A stretch of 64,000 bases of DNA from a gamma proteobacterium HIMB30 (GTDB lineage: Bacteria > Pseudomonadota > Gammaproteobacteria > Pseudomonadales > Litorivicinaceae), in contig AGIG01000002.1 of the NCBI GenBank assembly GCA_000227525.2, positions 1 to 64,000 of the forward strand, given 5' to 3'. The notes under the pieces were generated by a model, which was not told the DNA's origin, ran no database searches, and saw only the letters and a list, made by a program, of their open reading frames with translations. This document shows positions 20,395-29,411 of this stretch, piece after piece. The translations under genes and the position numbers were made by a program. Position 1 is the first letter of the stretch, and each line of letters begins with the position of its first letter.

Positions 20395-20880
20395 TCAGGT
20401 TTCCACAATTGAAACTAAGGTTCCCGGCGATACGTCGTCCGCCAGTTCACAAATATCTTGAAGACGCATCCGCACGCATCCATGCGACATCGGTACTCCC
20501 ATCGGCTCTGATGGTGGAGTACCGTGGATATAAATAAAGCGCCGTTGACTATCGACTCGACCACCGCGATTGATACCCGGCTCATTTCCGCAGAGCCATA
20601 AAATACGGCCTAAAATCCAATCGCGATTGGGATACGCATCATGCAGTTCTTCGGTCCAGAGCTCGCCAGTCGGACGTCTGGCGACAAATACTGCGCTTTC
20701 AGGCTCACCCAGTCCAACAATCGCGCGGATCCGGTGAGAGCCGCGAGGTGTACATCCAGAACCCTCCTGTTCACCTGGGCCGTTCAGCGCAGTCGAACAC
20801 GCATAATCACGCACACCGCCGGTCGCAAAAACTCGACAATTTTGCGTTTTGAGATTGATCTCGATCGATTCGATTGCCAT
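20395..20880 (-). CDS. L,D-transpeptidase (YkuD domain), no visible signal peptide
   Basis: 161 residues made almost entirely of a YkuD domain: YIHGTPPSEPMG with the conserved His at 119, and MSHGCVRM with catalytic Cys135. YkuD enzymes form 3-3 peptidoglycan crosslinks or attach proteins to the wall. The protein begins directly with a beta strand (MAIESIEINLKTQNCRVF) and I see no signal peptide or lipobox, which is odd for a periplasmic enzyme. It is followed one base later by the MscS-like gene. Confidence 0.82.
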   Translation of the reverse strand: MAIESIEINLKTQNCRVFATGGVRDYACSTALNGPGEQEGSGCTPRGSHRIRAIVGLGEPESAVFVARRPTGELWTEELHDAYPNRDWILGRILWLCGNEPGINRGGRVDSQRRFIYIHGTPPSEPMGVPMSHGCVRMRLQDICELADDVSPGTLVSIVET

Positions 20881-20926
20881 AGTCCCAGTCTAGCACTTGG
20901 CAATAACAAAACTGGATGAAAAACCA

Positions 20927-21919
20927 ATGAAAGTGATGACTATTTCGGGCTTCGGTGGTCCGGAAGTATTTTCTTTGCACGAAATGCCTGAACCCACAGT
21001 AGGTGAAGGGCAAGTGGTGATTGACGTCAAAGCATCAAGCGTCAACCCCATTGATTTAAAAATTCGAGCCGGCGTGGTCCCTCCAGCCACACCGCCATTT
21101 CCGGCAGTCCTGCATAGCGACGTCGCTGGAGTCGTGATCGCAGTTGGCGCGGGCGTCGACCACCTCCAAGTTGGAGATGAGGTGTGGGGTTGTGCGGGTG
21201 GGTTTCATGGTCTGCCATCCGGTGCTTTGGCTGAAAAAATGCTCACCGATGCGCAGTTGGTTAGTAAAAAACCGAAGAATTTGTCATTTATCGAGGCCGC
21301 AGCCTTGCCGCTTGTGTCACTGACAGCCTGGTTTGCGCTTGCTGATCGAGCACAAGTGACGGCTGGTGACAAAGTTCTTGTTCACGCAGGCGGCGGTGGC
21401 GTAGGTCACGTTGGGATTCAGATCGCTAAACACTTGGGTGGGATCGTACACACCACTGTCAGTAACGAACAAAAAGCGGGTTACGCTCGCGAACTTGGTG
21501 CTTCTGAAACGATTCTCTACAGTGGTCTTTCAGTTGAAGATTACGTCAATCAACACACTGACGGTCAAGGCTATGACATCGTGTTCGATACAGTCGGCGG
21601 TGACAATTTGGATGCCAGTTTTGAAGCGGCGCGTTTTGGCGGCACGATCGTCAACATCGCTGCACGTTCAACACATAATTTAGGTCCAATGCACGCGAAG
21701 AGTTTGACGCTTCATGTTGTTTTCTTGGTCGGCCAAGTCGCAAATCCGATCAACCGCCATACCATCAGACCGCGTCTTGAAAAGCTCTGTGAGATGGCTG
21801 AAAACGGTGAGTTGCGTCCCTTGATTGATCAACAACAGTTCGAATTTGAAGACGTAGCCGACGCACACGCCTATCTTGAATCAGGCGATGCGATCGGCAA
21901 AGTTGTTCTTATCCGGTAA
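20927..21919 (+). CDS. NADPH:quinone reductase-like zinc-independent alcohol dehydrogenase family protein
   Basis: 330 residues from the ATG at 20927; a TTG ten codons earlier is possible. MDR superfamily features: GroES-like N-terminal domain (VKASSVNPIDLKIRAG; VLHSDVAGVV), then the Rossmann motif VHAGGGGVGHVGIQIAKHLGG (about residues 145-165). Zinc-ligand cysteines are absent, as in quinone oxidoreductases. It probably reduces quinones or enones with NADPH; the substrate is not known. It diverges from the L,D-transpeptidase gene and its end overlaps glcF by 11 bases. Confidence 0.85.
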   Translation: MKVMTISGFGGPEVFSLHEMPEPTVGEGQVVIDVKASSVNPIDLKIRAGVVPPATPPFPAVLHSDVAGVVIAVGAGVDHLQVGDEVWGCAGGFHGLPSGALAEKMLTDAQLVSKKPKNLSFIEAAALPLVSLTAWFALADRAQVTAGDKVLVHAGGGGVGHVGIQIAKHLGGIVHTTVSNEQKAGYARELGASETILYSGLSVEDYVNQHTDGQGYDIVFDTVGGDNLDASFEAARFGGTIVNIAARSTHNLGPMHAKSLTLHVVFLVGQVANPINRHTIRPRLEKLCEMAENGELRPLIDQQQFEFEDVADAHAYLESGDAIGKVVLIR

Positions 21920-23123
21920 CTTCGTCCACTAACTCGATCCAGTGTTTGACCGGAGTATTGGCTCCGGTCGACAGATGCAGCTGACAACCGATATTTGCAG
22001 TTGCGATTGTCGGAGCACCGGTGGCCTCGAGTGCTTCGACTTTATTTTTTAACAGTCGTTGACTGAGATCGGGTTGCAGAATCGAGTACGTCCCCGCTGA
22101 TCCACAACATAGATGCGAATCGGCGACCGGCTTCAAATCAAAGCCGAGCTCTCTCAACACTCCCTCGGTCAAACCATTGAGCTTCTGTCCATGCTGTAAC
22201 GTGCATGGTGAATGAAATGCAAGAGTGCTGGCTTCACGAACCCGCAGTCCACCTAAATTCTCACCAGTCAGGACCTCAGAAATATCTTTAGCCAGTTCGG
22301 CAACGCGCTGTGCTTTTTCAGCATACTGCGAGTCCTCAGCTAACAAATGGCCGTATTCCTTAACCATAACGCCACATCCTGAAGCAGTAATCACAATCGC
22401 TTCAGCACCTTGCTCAATCAAAGGCCACCAAGCGTCTATATTCCGCTTCACCGCATCATAACTCCGGTGATGGTCGCTCAAGTGATGGGCTACCGCACCG
22501 CAACAACCGGCCTCTTTTGCAGCGATCAACTGAATACCCAAACGATCGAGCACGCGAGCTGCGGCTGCATTGACATTTGGAGTGGCCGAGGGTTGTGCAC
22601 AGGCTTCGAGTACCAGCATTTTGCGAGTATGCGTCGACTGTGGCCAACTGCTTGACGGGGTGCGGCGAGGGATCTTGCGACGGATCGCGCTCGGCATCAG
22701 CGGACGAAATAATTGGCCAAGGCGCATCAAGAATCCAAACAACGGCCGATTCGGAATGACGAAAATCAATGCTTTTCGAATCAATGTCTCGGTCAACGAC
22801 CGGCCGACCTCGTCCTCAACAATTTTGCGACCGATATCGGCGAGACGACCATAATCAACTCCTGAGGGGCATGTTGTCTCGCAAGATCGACATGTAAGAC
22901 ATCGATCCAAATGCCCTTGAGTCGAGGCAGTCGGAGTCGAACCCTCGAGAATTTCTTTAATTTGATAGATTCGTCCCCGTGGCCCATCCAGTTCGTCGCC
23001 AAGTAACTGATAAGTCGGGCAGGTCGCCGTGCAGAATCCGCAGTGGACACATTTCCTGAGAATGGCTTCAGCTTCGCAGCCATAGTCAGTATTGGCATAC
23101 CGCTCAACAAGATTCGTTTGCAT
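21909..23123 (-). CDS. glcF: Glycolate oxidase iron-sulfur subunit
   Basis: 404 residues. It has two 4Fe-4S binding motifs (CVHCGFCTATCPTY near residue 25 and CLTCRSCETTCPSG near 75) and two CCG domains (GCCGAVAHHL; HLCCGSAGTYS). GlcF passes electrons from the GlcDE flavoprotein to the respiratory chain during oxidation of glycolate to glyoxylate. The start overlaps glcE by 20 bases, showing translational coupling. It is the last gene of the glcDEF set. Confidence 0.94.
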   Translation of the reverse strand: MQTNLVERYANTDYGCEAEAILRKCVHCGFCTATCPTYQLLGDELDGPRGRIYQIKEILEGSTPTASTQGHLDRCLTCRSCETTCPSGVDYGRLADIGRKIVEDEVGRSLTETLIRKALIFVIPNRPLFGFLMRLGQLFRPLMPSAIRRKIPRRTPSSSWPQSTHTRKMLVLEACAQPSATPNVNAAAARVLDRLGIQLIAAKEAGCCGAVAHHLSDHHRSYDAVKRNIDAWWPLIEQGAEAIVITASGCGVMVKEYGHLLAEDSQYAEKAQRVAELAKDISEVLTGENLGGLRVREASTLAFHSPCTLQHGQKLNGLTEGVLRELGFDLKPVADSHLCCGSAGTYSILQPDLSQRLLKNKVEALEATGAPTIATANIGCQLHLSTGANTPVKHWIELVDEVTG

Positions 23124-24168
23124 GTGTAGCCTCCTCCAATAAGCGCCCCCGATTGATCAGACCGTGGGGATCCATCGCTTGTTTGACGCGACGATTCAAT
23201 CGCAAGATTCCAGCTTCAAGCGGTTGCATACCTGTTCCCTCACCTCGATGGCGGTCAAAACAAATCGCATGCCCGCCGAGTCGCGAAGCAAGTTCAAATG
23301 GTGAATAGTCGTTTGCTGGCGCTGTAATCCAACGTTGTCCACCGGCCCAGTCAAAACAAAATGCATCAAGGGCATCAGTCGGTGTAGACGGAGCAACTGA
23401 AATTCGCCAAAGCCAGCGATCGGAAGACTTAAATTCTTGGGCACTCATATCGCGAAGCTCAGACCAAAACTGATCAGCCGCATTAAGTACCTCACCCCCA
23501 ATCGCCGCAGCCGCTGATTCAACGCCACTTGCAGCACCTGATAACCGAATGTAGAGCGCCTGATTGATCCATGAGGCCGCCGAGACTGGATAGGGTCGAC
23601 GTCCAATCCGAATGAGCATCTCCAGTGCTTCTGCCTGAGAGCATTCAAGCTTTTGGGTTTGCTCTTTCTCAGGGATCGGTAGGACTTTGACAGAAACCTC
23701 GGTTAAAACTCCCAGAGTTCCAAATGCGCCAACGGATAGCCGCGACAAGTCATATCCAGCAACATTTTTCATCACCTCTCCGCCGAACTTAAGATGTTGG
23801 CCGAGACCGTTAATCAAACGCACTCCTAACACACAGTCACGCGCACTACCGAGATGCATCCGTCGTGGTCCGGATAGCCCTGAAGCCATTACACCGCCAA
23901 TGGTCGACGACTCCCCGAGGCGAGGCGGTTCAAAAGGAAGCATTTGGCGTGCATCACGTAAACAGGACTCGATCTCGTGAAGTGTTGTTCCGCTTTTTGC
24001 GGTCAATACAAGTTCGGTTGGCTCGTAATTGACGATACCTGCGTGGTCTCTCATCGACACAGGCTCGTCCGTCAAACGGCCCGCCAAGAAAGACTTGGTA
24101 TTACCACCGATCACAGCGACCGGCTCTCGCGCTGTGAGGCGCTCGCATAGTGTCTCAACGAGGGGCAT
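23104..24168 (-). CDS. glcE: Glycolate oxidase FAD-binding subunit
   Basis: 354 residues with a PCMH-type FAD domain (AVIGGNTKSF; RLGESSTIGGVMASGLSGPRR; GEVMKNVAGYDLSRLSVGAFGTLGVLTEVSVK). It is shorter than GlcD and lacks a full C-terminal cap, as expected for GlcE. The start shares a base with the glcD stop (TAATG). It works with GlcD and GlcF as membrane-associated glycolate dehydrogenase. Glycolate is an abundant algal exudate, which fits the other signs of a marine life. Confidence 0.93.
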   Translation of the reverse strand: MPLVETLCERLTAREPVAVIGGNTKSFLAGRLTDEPVSMRDHAGIVNYEPTELVLTAKSGTTLHEIESCLRDARQMLPFEPPRLGESSTIGGVMASGLSGPRRMHLGSARDCVLGVRLINGLGQHLKFGGEVMKNVAGYDLSRLSVGAFGTLGVLTEVSVKVLPIPEKEQTQKLECSQAEALEMLIRIGRRPYPVSAASWINQALYIRLSGAASGVESAAAAIGGEVLNAADQFWSELRDMSAQEFKSSDRWLWRISVAPSTPTDALDAFCFDWAGGQRWITAPANDYSPFELASRLGGHAICFDRHRGEGTGMQPLEAGILRLNRRVKQAMDPHGLINRGRLLEEATHANESC

Positions 24169-25622
24169 TAGAATCGTTCCAATTCGGGATGAGGCATTTG
24201 CCCATGGTGAATGTGCATTTTTCCGAACTCCGCGCAGCGACTGAGTGTTGGCACTGCTTTCCCAGGATTTAGGATTCCCGTTGGATCAAACGCAGCTTTC
24301 ATCGAGTGGAACTGCGTGAGTTCATCTGACGAGAACTGAACACACATCTCATTGATCTTCTCAACTCCAACACCGTGCTCGCCAGTGATCGTTCCACCGA
24401 CCTCAACAGACAGCTCAAGGATCTCAGCTCCGAAATCTTCGGCGCGCTTCACTTCAGCCGGGTTGTTTGCGTCGAAAAGAATTAACGGATGCAGGTTTCC
24501 ATCACCCGCATGGAACACATTGGCACAACGTAATCCGTAGCGCTCAGACATTTCACGCATCCGCCTTAATACAAGCGAAAGATGTTTCCGAGGGATCGTT
24601 CCATCCATGCAATAATAGTCTGGTGAAATCCGACCGACAGCTGGGAACGCACTTTTGCGACCTTTCCAGAACAAAAGCCGCTCTTCCTCATTGCTCGCGA
24701 TGCGAAGCATTGTCGCGCCTGATTCCTTCAAAATCGCCTCAACCCGCGCCAGCTCATCGGCTACCTCTGCTTTAGTCCCATCGACTTCACACAGTAGCAA
24801 GGCCTCGGCGTCGAGTGGATAGCCAGCTTTCACAAAATCCTCAACAGCAGCTACCGCAGGGCCGTCCATCATCTCAAGCCCAGCGGGGATAATTCCAGCT
24901 GCAATAATGTTCCCGACAGAGTCTCCAGCCTTGGTCACATCGTCAAAAGCGGCCATGACGACTCGCATTTCTTCAGGTTTTGGTAGTAACCGCACGGTAA
25001 TTTCTAACACAACCGCCAGTAAGCCCTCGCTCCCGATGGTCAGTGCCAGCAGATCATACCCCGGGGAATCCAGCGCATCTGAACCAACGGTCACGATCGA
25101 ACCATCATCAAGCGCAATCGTCACTGATAACACGTTGTGAACGGTTAAACCGTATTTGAGGCAGTGAACACCACCCGAATTTTCAGCGATGTTGCCACCG
25201 ATCGAACATGCGATTTGCGAGGATGGATCGGGTGCATAGTAGAGATCGAGGTGACTGACAGCTTCTGAGATTGCGAGATTGCGGACCCCTGGTTCAACAC
25301 GGGCAATCCGTGCTTCTTCGTCAATTTCTAAAATCTTGCTGAACTTGGACATCACCAATAGAACCCCATCGGCATGCGGTAAGGCACCTCCAGATAAACC
25401 GGTCCCAGCGCCACGTGCAACCACAGGTACGCCCAGTGATTTACAGGTTTTGAGGACATGACACACTTCATCTCGGGTCTCGGGGAGTACCACTACCTTG
25501 GGCTTCGCTTTAAACATCGTTAGCCCATCGCACTCGTATGGCGCGGTATCTTGCTCGCGGAATAAAACGCGCTCAGATTGAACACCAGCCGCCAATGCTG
25601 CGACTAATTGCCCGGTTTCCAT
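24168..25622 (-). CDS. glcD: Glycolate oxidase subunit GlcD
   Basis: 484 residues from the ATG at 25622, chosen because AAGGTG lies six bases upstream; an ATG eight codons earlier has no such site. FAD-binding PCMH domain (VVARGAGTGLSGGALPHADGV; IACSIGGNIAENSGGVHCLKYG) and C-terminal FAD-oxidase cap (NVFHAGDGNLHPLILFD; GGTITGEHGVGVEK) are complete. It is the catalytic subunit of glycolate dehydrogenase. A TauE/SafE permease gene lies 77 bases upstream on the same strand and could be cotranscribed. Confidence 0.95.
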   Translation of the reverse strand: METGQLVAALAAGVQSERVLFREQDTAPYECDGLTMFKAKPKVVVLPETRDEVCHVLKTCKSLGVPVVARGAGTGLSGGALPHADGVLLVMSKFSKILEIDEEARIARVEPGVRNLAISEAVSHLDLYYAPDPSSQIACSIGGNIAENSGGVHCLKYGLTVHNVLSVTIALDDGSIVTVGSDALDSPGYDLLALTIGSEGLLAVVLEITVRLLPKPEEMRVVMAAFDDVTKAGDSVGNIIAAGIIPAGLEMMDGPAVAAVEDFVKAGYPLDAEALLLCEVDGTKAEVADELARVEAILKESGATMLRIASNEEERLLFWKGRKSAFPAVGRISPDYYCMDGTIPRKHLSLVLRRMREMSERYGLRCANVFHAGDGNLHPLILFDANNPAEVKRAEDFGAEILELSVEVGGTITGEHGVGVEKINEMCVQFSSDELTQFHSMKAAFDPTGILNPGKAVPTLSRCAEFGKMHIHHGQMPHPELERF

Positions 25623-25699
25623 GGGATCACCTTTTTTGATCAACAATTGGATGAAATGTGTGCGTGGAAGACTATCACAAGCGAGTGGTTACGACTCGA

Positions 25700-26470
25700 C
25701 TAAGTGGTCATACCAATTATAAGAAGTCGTAGGCTCGATATCACCAAACCGAAGTAACACACTCGATAAAACCAAAGAGCTGAAACCTTTTTATTTAAAA
25801 GGATTCCGAGTCGAACCGCGAAGGGTCCAACCGGGGCAAGAATCAGAGCGGTCCACAAAACTTCATGGGTAAACTGGTCTAACCAGTAATATGGAAATAC
25901 TTTAATCAAATTAACGAAAGTAAAGAATACCACCGTCGTGGCTGCATAAATCCTGGGATCAAGCTTTTGAGGGAGCAACGCAATCTGAAGTGGCGGTCCA
26001 CCTGCATGCACACTAAAACTGGTAAATCCAGCGATCATGCTCCAGCACCGAGTGTGCCAGGCTCGAGGTACTTTGTGCCCGACTGATTGTATGAATCCGA
26101 GATGCTGAACCCACCATTGCATTCCAAACCCAAGACCAATCAGCCCGATCATGACGCGAAGCGCGTTGTCTGATAGCAAATGAAAAGTGAGTGCGCCGAA
26201 GCAAACGCCAACACCCGCTGCCGGCAACAATCGCTTGAGTTGCTCCCAACACCATTGTCCACGCCAGCCATAGATACCTGCGAGATCCATGATGATCAAG
26301 CAAGGCAACATGATCGCTGCCGCTTGATTCACCGGGACCGCTGCCGCGAGAAAAGGCACACCGACGACTCCAAGACCACCGCCAAATCCGCCTTTGGAAA
26401 CACCAACGATAATGAGTCCGATCAATGCAAGACCCCAAAAAAAGGGGTCCCCGATTAGAGTCGCTCCCAC
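25700..26470 (-). CDS. TauE/SafE family membrane exporter
   Basis: About 256 residues with roughly eight hydrophobic segments and the family opening GVSKGGFGGGLGVVGVPFLA, repeated in weaker form in the second half (AGFTSFSVHAGGPPLQIALLP). The start is a GTG at 26470 without a visible ribosome site, so it may be a few codons off. TauE/SafE proteins export small anions such as sulfite, sulfoacetate or other organic acids. It lies between recA (24 bases upstream) and glcD (77 bases downstream), so export of a C2 acid is one possibility, but nothing in the sequence fixes the substrate. Confidence 0.85.
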   Translation of the reverse strand: MGATLIGDPFFWGLALIGLIIVGVSKGGFGGGLGVVGVPFLAAAVPVNQAAAIMLPCLIIMDLAGIYGWRGQWCWEQLKRLLPAAGVGVCFGALTFHLLSDNALRVMIGLIGLGFGMQWWVQHLGFIQSVGHKVPRAWHTRCWSMIAGFTSFSVHAGGPPLQIALLPQKLDPRIYAATTVVFFTFVNLIKVFPYYWLDQFTHEVLWTALILAPVGPFAVRLGILLNKKVSALWFYRVCYFGLVISSLRLLIIGMTT

Positions 26471-26494
26471 GCGGCAAATACCACTGTCGGACGG

Positions 26495-27538
26495 TTATTC
26501 CTCAGGTGGTGTCTCGGCAACGTCCTCCGGAGTGTCTTCAGCAGACACTGGAGAAGCAAGCAACCGATCTCTGAGCATTTTTTCGATTTCATCGGCCATT
26601 ACGCGATTTTCATCGAGGAACTGAGCCGCATTTGCTTTCCCTTGGCCAATTCGCTGACCACTATAGGAATACCAGGCCCCAGACTTTTCAACTAAGCCCT
26701 CTTGCACACCGAGGTCCAGCACCTCTCCCATGTGATAGATGCCTTGTCCATACATGACCTGGAACTCAGCTTGACGGAATGGTGGCGATACTTTGTTCTT
26801 CACCACTTTGACGCGAGTTTCGTTACCAACGACCTCGTCACCTTGCTTCACACTACCGATGCGCCGGATATCCAAACGCACCGAACTGTAAAATTTCAGC
26901 GCATTACCACCGGTTGTGGTTTCAGGGTTACCAAACATCACACCGATCTTCATGCGAATCTGGTTGATGAAGATCACGAGACAATTCGACCGTTTGATGT
27001 TACCTGTGATTTTCCGAAGTGCCTGACTCATGAGTCGAGCCTGTAGGCCAACGTGCGTATCACCCATATCCCCTTCGATCTCAGCTCTCGGCGTCAAAGC
27101 CGCAACAGAGTCAACCACCAAGATATCAACGCTACCCGAGCGTACGAGCATGTCAGCAATCTCTAACGCTTGCTCACCCGTATCGGGCTGAGACACGAGG
27201 AGATCATCGACATTGACGCCCAATTTACCGGCATACACAGGGTCTAGTGCGTGTTCAGCGTCAATAAATGCTGCTGTACCACCGGCTTTTTGACACTCCG
27301 CGATCGTTTGTAATGTCAGCGTCGTTTTACCCGAGGACTCAGGTCCATAGATTTCGACAATTCGACCTTTTGGAAGACCGCCGATGCCAAGTGCGATGTC
27401 GAGGCCTAACGACCCTGTTGAAATCGCTGGAATCGATTCGCGAGGCGCATCCCCCATACGCATTACCGCACCTTTACCAAACTGTCGTTCGATCTGACTT
27501 AAGGCTGCATCAAGCGCTTTACGACGATTGTCATCCAT
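26495..27538 (-). CDS. recA: Recombinase RecA
   Basis: 347 residues. Walker [10 protein letters not shown] (about residues 65-73), [15 protein letters not shown], Walker [13 protein letters not shown], the L2 region [26 protein letters not shown] and an acidic C-terminal tail are all present. AGAAGGG precedes the ATG. A LexA box and a sigma70-type promoter lie upstream. recX is not adjacent: it sits 20 kb away beside alaS. RecA performs strand exchange and activates LexA self-cleavage. Confidence 0.98.
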   Translation of the reverse strand: MDDNRRKALDAALSQIERQFGKGAVMRMGDAPRESIPAISTGSLGLDIALGIGGLPKGRIVEIYGPESSGKTTLTLQTIAECQKAGGTAAFIDAEHALDPVYAGKLGVNVDDLLVSQPDTGEQALEIADMLVRSGSVDILVVDSVAALTPRAEIEGDMGDTHVGLQARLMSQALRKITGNIKRSNCLVIFINQIRMKIGVMFGNPETTTGGNALKFYSSVRLDIRRIGSVKQGDEVVGNETRVKVVKNKVSPPFRQAEFQVMYGQGIYHMGEVLDLGVQEGLVEKSGAWYSYSGQRIGQGKANAAQFLDENRVMADEIEKMLRDRLLASPVSAEDTPEDVAETPPEE

Positions 27539-27574
27539 TGAAATACCCTTCTCGTGTATGTGAACTATGTGTGT

Positions 27575-27603
27575 AGAGTAACGATGTTCGAGCGCTCTGT
27601 CAG
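27575..27603 (-). promoter_or_regulatory. recA promoter
   Basis: On the minus strand CTGACA (27603-27598) and TACTCT (27580-27575) are separated by exactly 17 bases, a good sigma70 pair. The expected start site leaves an untranslated leader of roughly 30 bases to recA. The LexA box lies just upstream. Confidence 0.6.
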
Positions 27604-27610
27604 CAGAAAA

Positions 27611-27630
27611 TACTGAAAATAATGTCAGTA
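27611..27630. promoter_or_regulatory. LexA (SOS) box of recA
   Basis: TACTG-N10-CAGTA, matching both half-sites of the gammaproteobacterial LexA operator consensus, with an AT-rich centre. It lies 73 bases before the recA start and two bases past the hda stop, adjacent to the recA -35 element. This implies a LexA of the E. coli/Pseudomonas specificity in the genome. Confidence 0.88.
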
Positions 27631-27632
27631 TT

Positions 27633-28328
27633 TTATGACAAGCGTAAAAGTCGCTGTTTCAGCCAAGGAACGGTGATTTTTCGCTGATCGCGCAAACTCT
27701 CTTGATCCATCACAGCAAGCAAATCCATCAATTTGCCTGGATTCCTCGGGAGCCTCGGACTTAAAAACCGAATGACCTCCGGCGCCAACTCAATCCCAAG
27801 GCGTTGAAGGTGGCATTCGAAGAGACGTCGGATGCCCTCATCACCTAATCCATCTAAAGGTAAGATCATCGCTGCATGTGCGCGGCTCGCTAAATCAGGT
27901 AGCGTAATTGATCCATCTGCGCGAGGTGAGGTTTCAGAAATCAGGATCAGTCCGTTCTCTTTTCGCTTCCACCAGGAGAACAATGCGGATTCTGAAGCCG
28001 GGTGATTCAACCACCGATCGACACGATCGAGAATCACCCCACGTTGCACATCAAGATGCTCGAATAATTCAGGAACAGTTTCCGGATTGATCTCGCCACA
28101 GTCGTAGTAGTCAAACCGAAATCGCTCAGCGATCAGGAGGCCTAAATGCGTTTTACCGACCCCTGGAGCGCCATACACCCAAAGCTCGTCGGAGCGACCA
28201 TGAAGCGAATCATCGACATGGGATGTGATCATCTGATGTTGCTTGGTTTCGACCCAGCAGTCCAACGAGTATCCTGCTGGTCGCTCGAGACTCAAGATCT
28301 CTTGGATCGGTTGTTTGTGTTGAGTCAC
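27633..28328 (-). CDS. hda: DnaA-homologue Hda (regulatory inactivation of DnaA), diverged
   Basis: 231 residues, AAA+ fold. Walker A GAPGVGKT is at residues 53-60, and the sensor/arginine-finger region [16 protein letters not shown] is conserved, as is the C-terminal [11 protein letters not shown]. Hda with the beta clamp stimulates ATP hydrolysis by DnaA after initiation. Two oddities: the N-terminus lacks a clear clamp-binding QLxLPL-type motif (it reads [10 protein letters not shown]), and Walker B reads ILDRVD rather than hydrophobic-DD. The context (coupled to DUF2066, opposite purM) is the normal one for hda. Start overlaps the DUF2066 stop by four bases. Confidence 0.85.
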   Translation of the reverse strand: MTQHKQPIQEILSLERPAGYSLDCWVETKQHQMITSHVDDSLHGRSDELWVYGAPGVGKTHLGLLIAERFRFDYYDCGEINPETVPELFEHLDVQRGVILDRVDRWLNHPASESALFSWWKRKENGLILISETSPRADGSITLPDLASRAHAAMILPLDGLGDEGIRRLFECHLQRLGIELAPEVIRFLSPRLPRNPGKLMDLLAVMDQESLRDQRKITVPWLKQRLLRLS

Positions 28329-29344
28329 TTCAGCGAATAAACCAGAGGCGAAATAAATTGTATCGACTCGAAAGACGAGACCAAGTCATCAGTCGCACCC
28401 AGTGACAAGCCAGTATTCAATACCATCGACGCCTCTGTGGACCGAATCTCTGTGGCTTCGATCGTCACCCCTTCGGATGCTTCAAGATGATCTATCAAAT
28501 CCATCAAACGAATCACGTCACGATATTCGACCCTCAACGTCCATTGTCCTGCCACATTGTCTTCACGTGGTCTAAAGGATGTGAGTGACTCACGCTTCTC
28601 CAACAAACCAACTTGCACAGGTTCCATGGTTTCCGAAATCGATCTGGCGTACTGCATGATCACTTCAATCAGCGCATAAGCTCGTGCATTCGCGTCGACA
28701 CCAGTGATCTCTCCAGCACGATACTCACCATTGGATTCGAATAACCAATATTTCAACATTTGCCGCTCTGGCCGATCACCAATTACTAAGATATTCGCGA
28801 TACCGTATCGCGCAGAGGCATTCGTCACTGCACCGGCGAACTCACCCCAAATCTCCGCAGGAGACAACGCCAACGTATCTTCAAGATCCATCAGGGGACG
28901 CTGCATCGGTACGCCAAAGCGCTCGCTTGCAGCCATCAGTCGATCGATGATCAGGTTGGATTCCTGACCCACCATCACGCGCTCGAGGCCGCGTTCCTCA
29001 GTCGCCCAAATGAGGAACTCTGGACGCTCAGATTCCCACAGAGCGATACCTGCCGTCTCAAGACGACTTTTCAAACCATCAACATCAATATCGACGATTA
29101 ATGTATCGCCATCATAGCCGTAGGAATTGACCAACGCTTCGGACAAACTGAAAAGATCAGGTGCAGCACTGACCATTTGTGTTTCAGGAATTCCTGTCAA
29201 CCGCTCAGCGGCTCCATGAATGGTATTCACGATCGCCTCTTCGACATTAAATAACGAAGGCTCTTCGACCTCTATTCGATATTCGAGCGCCTTGACTGTC
29301 GACGAGAGCAAACATGTGATGACGAAAAAAAATCGTGCTGTCAT
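28325..29344 (-). CDS. DUF2066 family exported protein
   Basis: 339 residues. A signal peptide (residues 1-19, ending TVKALEYRIEV) precedes a soluble domain with the DUF2066 patterns NTIHGAAERLTGI and LPFLIWATEER-like FLIWATEERG. No enzymatic motif is visible and the function of the family is not established. It is conserved beside hda and purM in gammaproteobacteria, and that arrangement holds here. The downstream hda start overlaps its stop. Confidence 0.8.
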   Translation of the reverse strand: MTARFFFVITCLLSSTVKALEYRIEVEEPSLFNVEEAIVNTIHGAAERLTGIPETQMVSAAPDLFSLSEALVNSYGYDGDTLIVDIDVDGLKSRLETAGIALWESERPEFLIWATEERGLERVMVGQESNLIIDRLMAASERFGVPMQRPLMDLEDTLALSPAEIWGEFAGAVTNASARYGIANILVIGDRPERQMLKYWLFESNGEYRAGEITGVDANARAYALIEVIMQYARSISETMEPVQVGLLEKRESLTSFRPREDNVAGQWTLRVEYRDVIRLMDLIDHLEASEGVTIEATEIRSTEASMVLNTGLSLGATDDLVSSFESIQFISPLVYSLK

Positions 29345-29355
29345 GAAATCTCACA

Positions 29356-29384
29356 TTGGTTCTGGTTAGTCGGCAAATGATACA
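29356..29384 (+). promoter_or_regulatory. Candidate purM promoter
   Basis: TTGGTT at 29356-29361 and TGATAC/GATACA at 29378-29384, spaced 16-17 bases, in the 67-base gap between the divergent DUF2066 gene and purM. No PurR-like palindrome was seen. The match is moderate. Confidence 0.4.
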
Positions 29385-29411
29385 CTTCTGCAACCATTCA
29401 CGCAGGAAGCT

